DNA of 64,000 nucleotides. Origin: Acidimicrobiia bacterium (GTDB lineage Bacteria; Actinomycetota; Acidimicrobiia; Acidimicrobiales; Bin134). A program made the translations under genes and the position numbers. The notes below the pieces were generated by a model that saw only the letters and a program-made list of their open reading frames with translations, was not told where the DNA came from and made no database searches. Position 1 is the first letter of the stretch. Each line of letters begins with the position of its first letter. Shown in pieces: positions 58,005 to 64,000 of this stretch. The stretch covers positions 81,151 to 145,150 of the forward strand of contig JAJEGM010000032.1 of NCBI GenBank assembly GCA_022819825.1, in the 5' to 3' direction.

Positions 58005-59348
58005 ATGGCCTTTGAATTTGTGAAGCGCACTGCGGCGGCCGGCGCTTGTCTGGCGTTGGCCGCGGCGGGTTTCTCGGCTTCTTCTTCGGCGCAGCCCAGC
58101 GCGCAGGAGCAGGCCGAGTTGGCCGCAGCGCAGGCGGAGCTGGTGGCGGCCCAGGAGGCGCTGCTGAACGAGTATCGGTGCCGTTTCGGCGCGGATGTGG
58201 ACGCGGTGCCCGGCGGGTGCGCCGAGGGCCTTCCGGTGCGGCCTCCCGCAGAGCCCGCAGCGGTGGAGGACACTGCCGCGGCGGAGGAGCTGATCGCAGC
58301 CCAAAGGGCCTTGTTGAACGTGTACCGGTGCCAGTTCGGTATCGACCAGCACGCGGTGGACGGCGGATGCGGCAGCGACGGCGATGCGGGTACGGGCACT
58401 GATGCCGGCGATGGCGACGCGGGCGCGGGCGATGATGCCGGCGACGGGACTGGTGGTGTGACCGGAGCGTCGGTGGCTGTGGGCCCGCCTGGGCCGCCGG
58501 GGCCCAAGGGGGATCCGGGCCCGCGCGGCGCGCGCGGTCCCAGCGGCTACTCGGGCGGCGGCGGTTCGGGCCCGCCGGGGCCGAGGGGCGATCCGGGCCC
58601 GCCCGGGCCTCCGGGCACAGGCGGCGGCGGTTCTGGCCCCGCAGGCCCCCAGGGGCCCAAGGGCGATCCCGGGCCGACGGGCGCTAGCGGCAATCAGGGT
58701 CCGCCGGGCCCGCCCGGGTCGTCCAACTCAGGTCCGCAAGGCCCGCAAGGCCCTCCGGGCCCTCCGGGGCAGCCGGGGACGTCGGTTACCGGTCCGCCGG
58801 GCCCGCCGGGCCCGCAGGGCAACACCGGTACCGCGGGAGCGCAGGGCCCGCAAGGCCCTCCGGGGCAGCCGGGCCCGCCCGGGTCGTCCAACTCAGGTCC
58901 GCAGGGCCCGCAAGGCCCTCCGGGCCCGCCGGGCCCCGCAGGCCCGGGCGGCACCATAGGCGCCGCCGGAACGAAGGGTGACCCGGGTCCGGAGGGCCCG
59001 GGCGGCCCAATAGGACAATCCACTCAGGGTCCCCCGGGACCCCAAGGCCCGCCGGGCACTCAGGGTCCCCCGGGACTCCAAGGCACCCAGGGCGGTCCCG
59101 GACCGCAAGGTTCGACAGGCCCCCCTGGTGTATCCGGCAATCCCGGTCCTCCGGGCAGTGCAGCAAGCAATGTGATAGAGGTGTATTACGGCACCACCGA
59201 TCCCACCGTGACCGGTCCCAGCGGGTCGCCGCCGACAGGCGCTCTGTACCTGAGAGTGCCCGGCACCGGTAGCCAGACTTGTGAGTTCTGGGAGAAGACG
59301 AGCAGCAGTTGGAGGAAGCACGCTAGCTTCAGCTGCACGGGCATTTAG
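58005..59348 (+). CDS. Secreted collagen-like protein with duplicated Cys-pair module
   Basis: 447 residues. A Sec signal peptide (hydrophobic core [13 protein letters not shown]) is followed by two copies, 50 residues apart, of a module reading AAQxALLNxYRCxFGxD...GGC. The cysteines C59/C72 and C109/C122 are both spaced C-x12-C. An acidic Gly/Asp/Ala spacer follows. Residues 160-384 are Gly-X-Y repeats, broken by short GGGGS-like and SSNS interruptions. The last 63 residues are a compact tail with two Cys ([20 protein letters not shown]). It would form a triple-helical surface or secreted fibre; the Cys modules and coil could trimerise it. Confidence 0.88.
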   Translation: MAFEFVKRTAAAGACLALAAAGFSASSSAQPSAQEQAELAAAQAELVAAQEALLNEYRCRFGADVDAVPGGCAEGLPVRPPAEPAAVEDTAAAEELIAAQRALLNVYRCQFGIDQHAVDGGCGSDGDAGTGTDAGDGDAGAGDDAGDGTGGVTGASVAVGPPGPPGPKGDPGPRGARGPSGYSGGGGSGPPGPRGDPGPPGPPGTGGGGSGPAGPQGPKGDPGPTGASGNQGPPGPPGSSNSGPQGPQGPPGPPGQPGTSVTGPPGPPGPQGNTGTAGAQGPQGPPGQPGPPGSSNSGPQGPQGPPGPPGPAGPGGTIGAAGTKGDPGPEGPGGPIGQSTQGPPGPQGPPGTQGPPGLQGTQGGPGPQGSTGPPGVSGNPGPPGSAASNVIEVYYGTTDPTVTGPSGSPPTGALYLRVPGTGSQTCEFWEKTSSSWRKHASFSCTGI

Positions 59349-59352
59349 CGAC

Positions 59353-60492
59353 GTGGCGGTGGGTACCCGTCTCCGTGGCGGTGCGGCTTGGGCCGCAGCG
59401 GCAGTGCTGGTGCTGCTCGGCGCGTTGTTGTGGCCGGCGGTAGAGCCCGATGCCCGGGCCCAAGAGCTGGCCCAGCAGGGCCCTCCCGGCCCTCCGGGAC
59501 CCCCAGGCCCGGCAGGCACCGGCGGCGGAACCAGTCCGGGTCCTCCCGGCCCTCCCGGCCCTCCCGGCCCTCCCGGCGATCCCGGCCCGCCCGGCCCACG
59601 CGGGTTCTCCGGCGGCGGGGGCGGTTCCGCTCCGGGCCCCAAGGGCCCTCCCGGCCCTCCGGGACCCCCAGGCCCGGCAGGCACCGGCGGCGGAACCAGT
59701 CCGGGTCCTCCCGGCCCTCCCGGCCCTCCCGGCGATCCCGGCCCGCGAGGGCCGGCAGGCAACCAGGGCCCGTCGGGCCCGCCCGGGACAGGCGGAACCA
59801 GTCCGGGTCCTCCCGGCCCTCCCGGCCCTCCCGGCCCGCAGGGGAATTCCGCACCCGCAGGCCCTCCCGGCCCTCCCGGCCCGCAAGGCCCGGCAGGCAA
59901 CCAGGGTCCTCCCGGCCCGCAGGGGAATTCCGCACCCGCAGGCCCTCCCGGCCCTCCCGGCCCGAGAGGCCCGGCAGGCAACCAGGGTCCGCCCGGGGCC
60001 CAGGGAAGCCCCGGCCCGCCGGGGCCCACCGGCCCGCCCGGGACAGGCGGGATCAACCCCGGCCCTCCCGGCCCTCCCGGCCCCACCGGCCCTCGGGGTC
60101 CCACCGGCCCCCCCGGCCCCACCGGCGGCAAAGGCCCCACCGGCGACCCCGGCCCTCCCGGCCCGCCCGGCCCCACCGGCCCGCCGGGCCTTCAGGGCGA
60201 CCCCGGCCCCCCCGGTCCCCCCGGCCCTCGGGGGCCCATCGGCCCACCCCGCCCAACCCGCCCCCCCGGCCCCACCGGCCCGCCCGGGATAGTTAAACAT
60301 GGTGCCCCTGGCCGGAGCAGCGACGTGATCCTGTCCACCAATGACGATGATGGGGGAGCAGCCGTGCCATCCCTAAGCTCCGACAACGGCCTGCGGATCA
60401 ACTTTGACGCAAGCGGTGGTGCGTGTCACCTGCAAACACCAAGCAGCGGCACCTTCCAGTTGCGCGCCTTTATGAACTGCACTGCCCCGTAG
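59353..60492 (+). CDS. Second secreted collagen-like protein
   Basis: 379 residues from a GTG 4 nt after the previous stop (a longer GTG frame from 59281 overlaps the first gene). Signal peptide core [20 protein letters not shown], then Gly-X-Y repeats at residues 43-312 and a 67-residue tail with two Cys ([20 protein letters not shown], then NC). The repeats are more uniform than in the first gene ([10 protein letters not shown] blocks). They retain exact DNA repeats of 92 bp (59477-59568 and 59642-59733) and an 81-bp-offset repeat near 59830/59911. The two genes are one operon and probably make a hetero- or homotrimeric fibre. Confidence 0.85.
   Translation: MAVGTRLRGGAAWAAAAVLVLLGALLWPAVEPDARAQELAQQGPPGPPGPPGPAGTGGGTSPGPPGPPGPPGPPGDPGPPGPRGFSGGGGGSAPGPKGPPGPPGPPGPAGTGGGTSPGPPGPPGPPGDPGPRGPAGNQGPSGPPGTGGTSPGPPGPPGPPGPQGNSAPAGPPGPPGPQGPAGNQGPPGPQGNSAPAGPPGPPGPRGPAGNQGPPGAQGSPGPPGPTGPPGTGGINPGPPGPPGPTGPRGPTGPPGPTGGKGPTGDPGPPGPPGPTGPPGLQGDPGPPGPPGPRGPIGPPRPTRPPGPTGPPGIVKHGAPGRSSDVILSTNDDDGGAAVPSLSSDNGLRINFDASGGACHLQTPSSGTFQLRAFMNCTAP
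59477..59733 (+). repeat. Exact 92-bp direct repeat inside the second collagen-like gene
   Basis: Copies at 59477-59568 and 59642-59733 are offset by 165 bp (55 codons, in frame), so recombination between them would remove or add 55 Gly-X-Y residues without breaking the frame. Codon-level GGCCCTCCC repetition pervades the gene. Confidence 0.75.
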
Positions 60493-60902
60493 CAGCCTTC
60501 CCCAGACCAAGAGCCCCTGTCCCCGCCTCCCCCTTGGTGCGCAGGCATTGCGCGCCCCTGCAACTCGTCGAAGAGCGGCACCGCCAAGCCAACCCCGCAG
60601 CAGTCCGGGTTGTCAACCGCAAGTCAGCCATCCGGTGCAGGCAGCCAGCGTCTCGCTGGGTGGCGGGCTTCGGGTTGTTTCCCGGCATAGGGTTGCAGGG
60701 GGCGCACGCCTTCGCCCCAGTACCGCTCTCACGCGGTTACCAGTACCGCTCTCACGCGGATTCAGCCTCGATCGGTTTGGCCCCGCGCTCCGACGCAGCA
60801 GCCTCAGCGCGGCCTTCGCCGTCACGGCGCTGTTTGTGTTATATCAGCAGTGACCGTTGTGTTAGCACGGTAGTGAACGCGATTTTGCGGTAGAGTTCAC
60901 GG
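60493..60902. other. 410-bp intergenic region with no supported gene; contains 23-bp direct repeat and inverted repeat
   Basis: No frame here has gene-like composition. CAGTACCGCTCTCACGCGG occurs at 60718-60736 and 60741-60759 (period 23 bp). An inverted repeat GTGAAC (60873-60878) and GTTCAC (60895-60900) lies immediately before the GTG start of the next gene and may be an operator. I see no rho-independent terminator with a T-run. Confidence 0.5.
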
Positions 60903-62168
60903 GTGTCGTCTGCGTATCTGCCCAGGCTGGTCGATGGCCTGCTTGATGAGTGTTTGGGGGAGTTTCCCGCGATCATGCTTGTCGGGCCGCGGGCCTGCGG
61001 GAAGACCACTACTGCGGCGCGCTGCGCTGCCACTGTGTTGAGGCTCGACACCGAAAAGGGCGCCGACGCGCTGCGCGCCGACCCCGATGCCGCTTTGCGC
61101 AACCGGGCCGAACCTGTGCTGCTCGACGAGTGGCAGGAGTTCCCGGCCGTGATGGGCGCGGTTAAGCGCGCCGTGGACTCCGAGCGGCGGCCGGGGCGGT
61201 TCCTCATCACCGGCTTGGCCCGCTCCAACACCGACGAGCGGCTGTGGCCCGGCACCGGCCGCGTGGTGATGGTGCCCATGCATCCCCTGACCGTGGCAGA
61301 GATCAAGGGCGCACAGCTTCGCCCCTTCATCGACCGTGTTGCATCCGGCGAGGCGCTTGTGGGCCAAAACCCGCCCTCCGATCTGGGGGACTACCTGAGC
61401 CTGGCGCTTCGGGGCGGCTTCCCGGAGCCCGCGCTCGAACTGGGCGAGACCGGCGCGCAGCGCTGGCTGACGAGCTACGCCGACCAGGTGGCGCTGCGCG
61501 ATGCCCGCTCCCACGGGCTCGCGCCCGACTCGGTTCGGCTGCGCAGATACATGGCGGCGCTGGCGGCCAGCTCAGCTGGCACCCCCCAGGACAAGACCCT
61601 CTATGAGGCGGCCGGAATCGACCGCAGAACGGCCCTGTCCTACGAGCAGCTTCTCAGCGATCTGGTAGTTGTCGACCATCTCGGCGCCTGGGCCACGAAC
61701 CGGCTCAAGCGCCTGAGCCGCACCCCCAAGCGATATCTGGTGGACTCGGGGCTGATGGCCGGGATCCTGGAGGTGGACCGCGAGGACGTGCTGGGCGACG
61801 GCGCGCTGCTAGGCGCTTTGATCGACACCTTCGTCGTCGCCCAGCTTCGGGCCGAGGCTTGCGTGGCCAAGACGCGCTACCGCCTCTGGCACCTGCGAGA
61901 CCAGAACGGGCGGCGAGAAGTCGACGTGATCGCCGAACTGCCCAGGGGGCGGCTGGTCGGCATCGAGATCAAGGCCGCGGCCAGGGTGCGCCAAAGCGAC
62001 GCCCGCCACCTGGCATGGCTCCGCGACTCAATGGGCGACGCTTTCCTGGCCGGTGTGGTGCTCCACACTGGCCAGGACACCATCGAACTCGACGACCGGA
62101 TCGTCGCCGCCCCCATCTCATCCCTCTGGACCGCGGATCAGGTCCTACCAGGCAGGGAAAATGGTTAG
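60903..62168 (+). CDS. AAA ATPase with DUF4143 (AAA_14 family)
   Basis: 421 residues from a GTG start. AAA_14 core: Walker A GPRACGKTTTAARC near residue 28, Walker B PVLLDEWQEFPAVM, sensor RFLITGLARSNTD. DUF4143 follows at about 200-390 (DKTLYEAAGIDRRTALSYEQ; PKRYLVDSGLMAGIL) and ends in a PD-(D/E)xK nuclease-like patch (REVDVIAELPRGRLVGIEIK). These proteins are abundant and scattered in host-associated and anaerobic genomes; their job is not established. The RNA/DNA-related nuclease patch appears intact (E, D, ExK). Confidence 0.85.
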   Translation: MSSAYLPRLVDGLLDECLGEFPAIMLVGPRACGKTTTAARCAATVLRLDTEKGADALRADPDAALRNRAEPVLLDEWQEFPAVMGAVKRAVDSERRPGRFLITGLARSNTDERLWPGTGRVVMVPMHPLTVAEIKGAQLRPFIDRVASGEALVGQNPPSDLGDYLSLALRGGFPEPALELGETGAQRWLTSYADQVALRDARSHGLAPDSVRLRRYMAALAASSAGTPQDKTLYEAAGIDRRTALSYEQLLSDLVVVDHLGAWATNRLKRLSRTPKRYLVDSGLMAGILEVDREDVLGDGALLGALIDTFVVAQLRAEACVAKTRYRLWHLRDQNGRREVDVIAELPRGRLVGIEIKAAARVRQSDARHLAWLRDSMGDAFLAGVVLHTGQDTIELDDRIVAAPISSLWTADQVLPGRENG

Positions 62169-62170
62169 AA

Positions 62171-62199
62171 GCTGATTCAAAATTAGATTTTGAATCAGC
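62171..62199. terminator. Perfect 13-bp inverted repeat between convergent genes
   Basis: GCTGATTCAAAAT at 62171-62183 and its exact reverse complement at 62187-62199 with a 3-nt loop. It starts 3 nt after the DUF4143 gene stop and faces the end of the leftward gene at 62238. It is the likely shared bidirectional transcription terminator, although no T-run follows and a protein-binding site cannot be excluded. Confidence 0.5.
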
Positions 62200-62237
62200 C
62201 GCAGAGGCATGGTTCAGCACTCCAAAGCGCGCGGCCC

Positions 62238-63842
62238 TCACAGGGTGCATTGGGGGCGGCGGGGGGCGGGGAGTTTCTGGCAGAAGGCTTGGCGCTCTCG
62301 GTGGGAGGCGAGCACGAAGTCGGCTTGGAGCACTATCGAGCCGTAGCAGGCGTCGCGGCTCTCGGGGTGGGCGGTGGGGTCGGCGTCGAGCAGGGCGCAG
62401 AAGGCCACGGCGCGGTCCGCGCCCACCGGCTCCCAGAACCCGTTCTGCACCGCCTCCCAGATGCAGTCGGCGTTGTCGATGACGTATGCGGCGTGCCGGC
62501 AGTGGCCGATGGTCTCGGCGGGGTCGTCGGCGGCCAGGTTGGCGGCGTCTCGCCCGTATGAGCGGAAGCAGAGCGAGCGGGAGTTGGCCGGCGCCTCGCC
62601 GCACAGGGCGGCCACTGCGGCCATGTCCCAGTCCAAGACGATGGCCATGCGGGTGGTCTGGTAGAAGTAGCAGGCGGGCTGGTACTGGGGCTCGACGATG
62701 TCGCAGGGGTAGATGGGGTCGCCCTCGCGCAGGTACTCGGTGACGTGTCCCATCGCCCCCGAGAGGCCGCCCACCACGTTCTCCATGTAAATCCCCGAAT
62801 AGCACGAGTACCGGTCCTGGCTCGGGGCGTTGTCGCACAGCCCCAGCGCGGTGGGCAGGTCGTAGTTGGTCCATGCCATGAGGCCGTGGCCCACGCCGTG
62901 GACGCACTGGTGGCGGAAGAACGCGTTGGCGGTGCTGTCGCACAAAGCGGCGATGTCAACGGCCAGGTTGGCGGTGCCGCGCTCGGCGAACATGGCCTCG
63001 ATGGCGCCGTGCTGGCCGCCCGACTGGCAGTCGTGGGTGGCCAGGGCGAACGCCGCCGGACCGAACATCTCATAGGAGATGCGCCCCGCCTCATGGGCCC
63101 TGTCGTGGCAGTTGCTGCCGCTTTCCAGTTCGATCTGCTTGAGCACTTGCAGCGCCCCGCCGGGGCCGAACTGCTCGATGAAGGCCTCGAGCCGGCGGTC
63201 GTCGGTGACGATGTCGGCGTGCGAGGAGGCCGCGTCTCGGGGCAGGGGGGCGAACTCCCGGTCGGGCATCTCGAACACGAGCGGCTGTTGCTCGGCGGCT
63301 TGAGCGGGCTGGGTTACGCCGGCCTGGGGGGCGGGCGGGGCGACCACCGACACCAGGCCGCCCTCGTCGGGGGAGAGGTGGTTGTGGTAGTACCACTGGC
63401 CGGGCTTGTCGAAGCGGTGACCCCACGTTGCACCTGGTGCCAGCGGGGTCTTGGGGTCGAACTCCGGGAGTATCTCGTGGGTGGGGTGGATGTTGGAGGC
63501 CGGCCAGAAATAGTCCTCGGAGTTGTTGACGAACGACACGGTGTCGCCCGGGGCTATCGCCAACTGCTCAGGGGAGAACCCGCTTGCGGTGTAGATCACC
63601 TGATGGCTTGAGGCCGGGGCTGAATCGGCATCGGCGGCCCCAGTGGCGCCGGAGGGGAGGATGGGGCCGGGGCGGCGGGCGGCAGCGGAGGTGCTCGCCG
63701 GTTCCGGCTGGTCGCTGCCCGCGACCACGGCGAGGGTGACCGCCAGCGCAGCCACGGCAACCAGGGCGAGGGCGAGGGCGCCCAGCAGGAGCCGCCACGC
63801 GGAGCTTGACCGCTCAGGCGAGGAGGTCGTGGGCCCCGCCAT
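62238..63842 (-). CDS. Membrane-anchored cupredoxin fused to cysteine-pair repeat domain
   Basis: 534 residues. One N-terminal membrane helix (residues 16-41) anchors an extracytoplasmic protein. Residues 78-168 are a cupredoxin (YTASGFSPEQLAIAPGDTVS; candidate copper ligands H119, H122, H153, H155 in ASNIHPTHEI and YYHNHLSP). A 70-residue linker follows. Residues 241-534 are Cys/His-rich: CHDRAH, HDCQSGGQH and HQCVHGVGHG early on, then Cys pairs 301/313, 336/347, 380/391, 414/425, 448/460, 482/499 and 521/532 at a period near 35. This resembles disulfide-clamped helical hairpins. Function unknown; perhaps copper handling or redox. Confidence 0.75.
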   Translation of the reverse strand: MAGPTTSSPERSSSAWRLLLGALALALVAVAALAVTLAVVAGSDQPEPASTSAAARRPGPILPSGATGAADADSAPASSHQVIYTASGFSPEQLAIAPGDTVSFVNNSEDYFWPASNIHPTHEILPEFDPKTPLAPGATWGHRFDKPGQWYYHNHLSPDEGGLVSVVAPPAPQAGVTQPAQAAEQQPLVFEMPDREFAPLPRDAASSHADIVTDDRRLEAFIEQFGPGGALQVLKQIELESGSNCHDRAHEAGRISYEMFGPAAFALATHDCQSGGQHGAIEAMFAERGTANLAVDIAALCDSTANAFFRHQCVHGVGHGLMAWTNYDLPTALGLCDNAPSQDRYSCYSGIYMENVVGGLSGAMGHVTEYLREGDPIYPCDIVEPQYQPACYFYQTTRMAIVLDWDMAAVAALCGEAPANSRSLCFRSYGRDAANLAADDPAETIGHCRHAAYVIDNADCIWEAVQNGFWEPVGADRAVAFCALLDADPTAHPESRDACYGSIVLQADFVLASHRERQAFCQKLPAPRRPQCTL

Positions 63843-63845
63843 TGA

Positions 63846-64000
63846 TCAGTTCGGGGCGGCGGTGGTGTGGATGGTGATGGTGTTGATGGCGGCGGGGGGG
63901 TTGGGGGCGCCGCCGAAGTCGTCGCCGGGTTGGTCTTGGTGGGTGTTCAAGATGGCGGTGAGCGCGTCGAGGCCGGCGGTGATCTGGCCGAACACGACGG
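63846..64000 (-). CDS. Cyclophilin-type peptidyl-prolyl isomerase, C-terminus only
   Basis: The visible 51 residues read VVFGQITAGLDALTAILNTH and end with the terminal beta strand NTITIHTTAAPN and a TGA at 63846-63848. The VFGxVTxGxDxxxxI block and the ending are diagnostic of cyclophilins. The gene begins beyond the right edge. An Asn/Pro/Asp-rich loop (HQDQPGDDFGGAPNPP) sits before the last strand. It ends 3 nt before the cupredoxin gene starts, so the two are probably one leftward operon. Confidence 0.75.
   Translation of the reverse strand, partial: VVFGQITAGLDALTAILNTHQDQPGDDFGGAPNPPAAINTITIHTTAAPN

Noticed and set aside
58480..60290. CRISPR-like regularly spaced short repeats
   Set aside because: The periodicity is 9 bp from Gly-X-Y codons, with no unique spacers and no cas genes.
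58694..60300. Long Gly/Pro-rich open frames on the minus strand and other plus-strand frames across the collagen genes
   Set aside because: They arise because GGNCCN repeats lack stop codons in all frames; none has a signal peptide, RBS or consistent ends, while the chosen frames do.
60423..60893. 156-residue plus-strand frame between the second collagen gene and the DUF4143 gene
   Set aside because: Starts inside the collagen gene, has no recognisable domain or RBS, and shows shadow-like Ser/Arg/Pro composition.
62190..62561. Plus-strand frames opposite the cupredoxin gene
   Set aside because: Gly/Val/Glu-rich antisense frames; the minus-strand gene has a membrane anchor and ordered cysteine pattern.

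Overview
The window is high-GC (roughly 65%), densely packed DNA with long runs of genes that overlap by 4 nt (ATGA/GTGA). It has mycobacterial-type FadD/FadE-like proteins, actinobacterial-style transport fusions and TetR/Lrp regulators. This points to a high-GC Gram-positive actinobacterium. The mix of sulfatases, a phytanoyl-CoA dioxygenase relative and Rieske oxygenases would fit an aquatic or host-associated lineage such as Acidimicrobiia, but that placement is inference. No rRNA, tRNA, CRISPR array or insertion sequence was recognised.

Region by region: (1) 1-9206 is a polyamine island. A leftward operon (class III aminotransferase, Lrp/AsnC regulator, PotA, PotB, PotC, start of a PotD-like lipoprotein) is divergent from an aldehyde dehydrogenase and two FAD amine oxidoreductases. 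A perfect 15-bp palindrome lies between them. Together they can import putrescine or a similar amine and oxidise it through an aminoaldehyde to an omega-amino acid. (2) 9226-11927 holds an SDR/SRPBCC pair, a small membrane ORF and a phytanoyl-CoA dioxygenase relative. (3) 11929-19047 is a leftward transport operon built from fusions: a LivK-like binding lipoprotein, an MFS permease fused to a LivF-type ATPase, and a LivH-LivM-LivG triple fusion, followed by TetR. (4) 19134-23004 is a GH3 beta-glycosidase overlapping a sulfatase.

(5) 23014-47322 is a large CoA-dependent catabolic island. It has three acyl-CoA ligases (one FadD3-like, one FadD17-like), four acyl-CoA dehydrogenase genes (two of them two-domain fusions in opposite domain order), a crotonase-fold protein lacking the usual glutamates, a P450, two Rieske oxygenases, an HpaB/AbfD-fold flavoprotein, two SnoaL-like proteins, SDR and AKR enzymes, two amidohydrolase-fold proteins, a serine esterase and a TetR regulator. 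The layout resembles actinobacterial steroid or terpenoid side-chain and ring degradation; the substrate is not identified. (6) 47347-54572 has two more sulfatases, one fused to a DJ-1/PfpI domain, plus an SRPBCC protein, a metallo-beta-lactamase-fold hydrolase and an N-terminally odd MDR reductase.

(7) 54573-64000 is accessory in character. It contains a Fic protein behind a 12-bp inverted-repeat operator, gene fragments including the tail of a PEP carboxylase, an AAA ATPase with a leaderless-type promoter, two tandem secreted collagen-like proteins preceded by an 18-G homopolymer, an AAA/DUF4143 ATPase, and a membrane-anchored cupredoxin fused to a repeat domain with seven regularly spaced cysteine pairs. 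The window ends in the C-terminus of a cyclophilin.

The observations most worth following are the MFS-ABC ATPase fusion, the sulfatase-DJ-1 fusion, the cupredoxin-disulfide-repeat protein, the G-tract/collagen locus, and the catabolic island with degenerate active sites in three enzymes.
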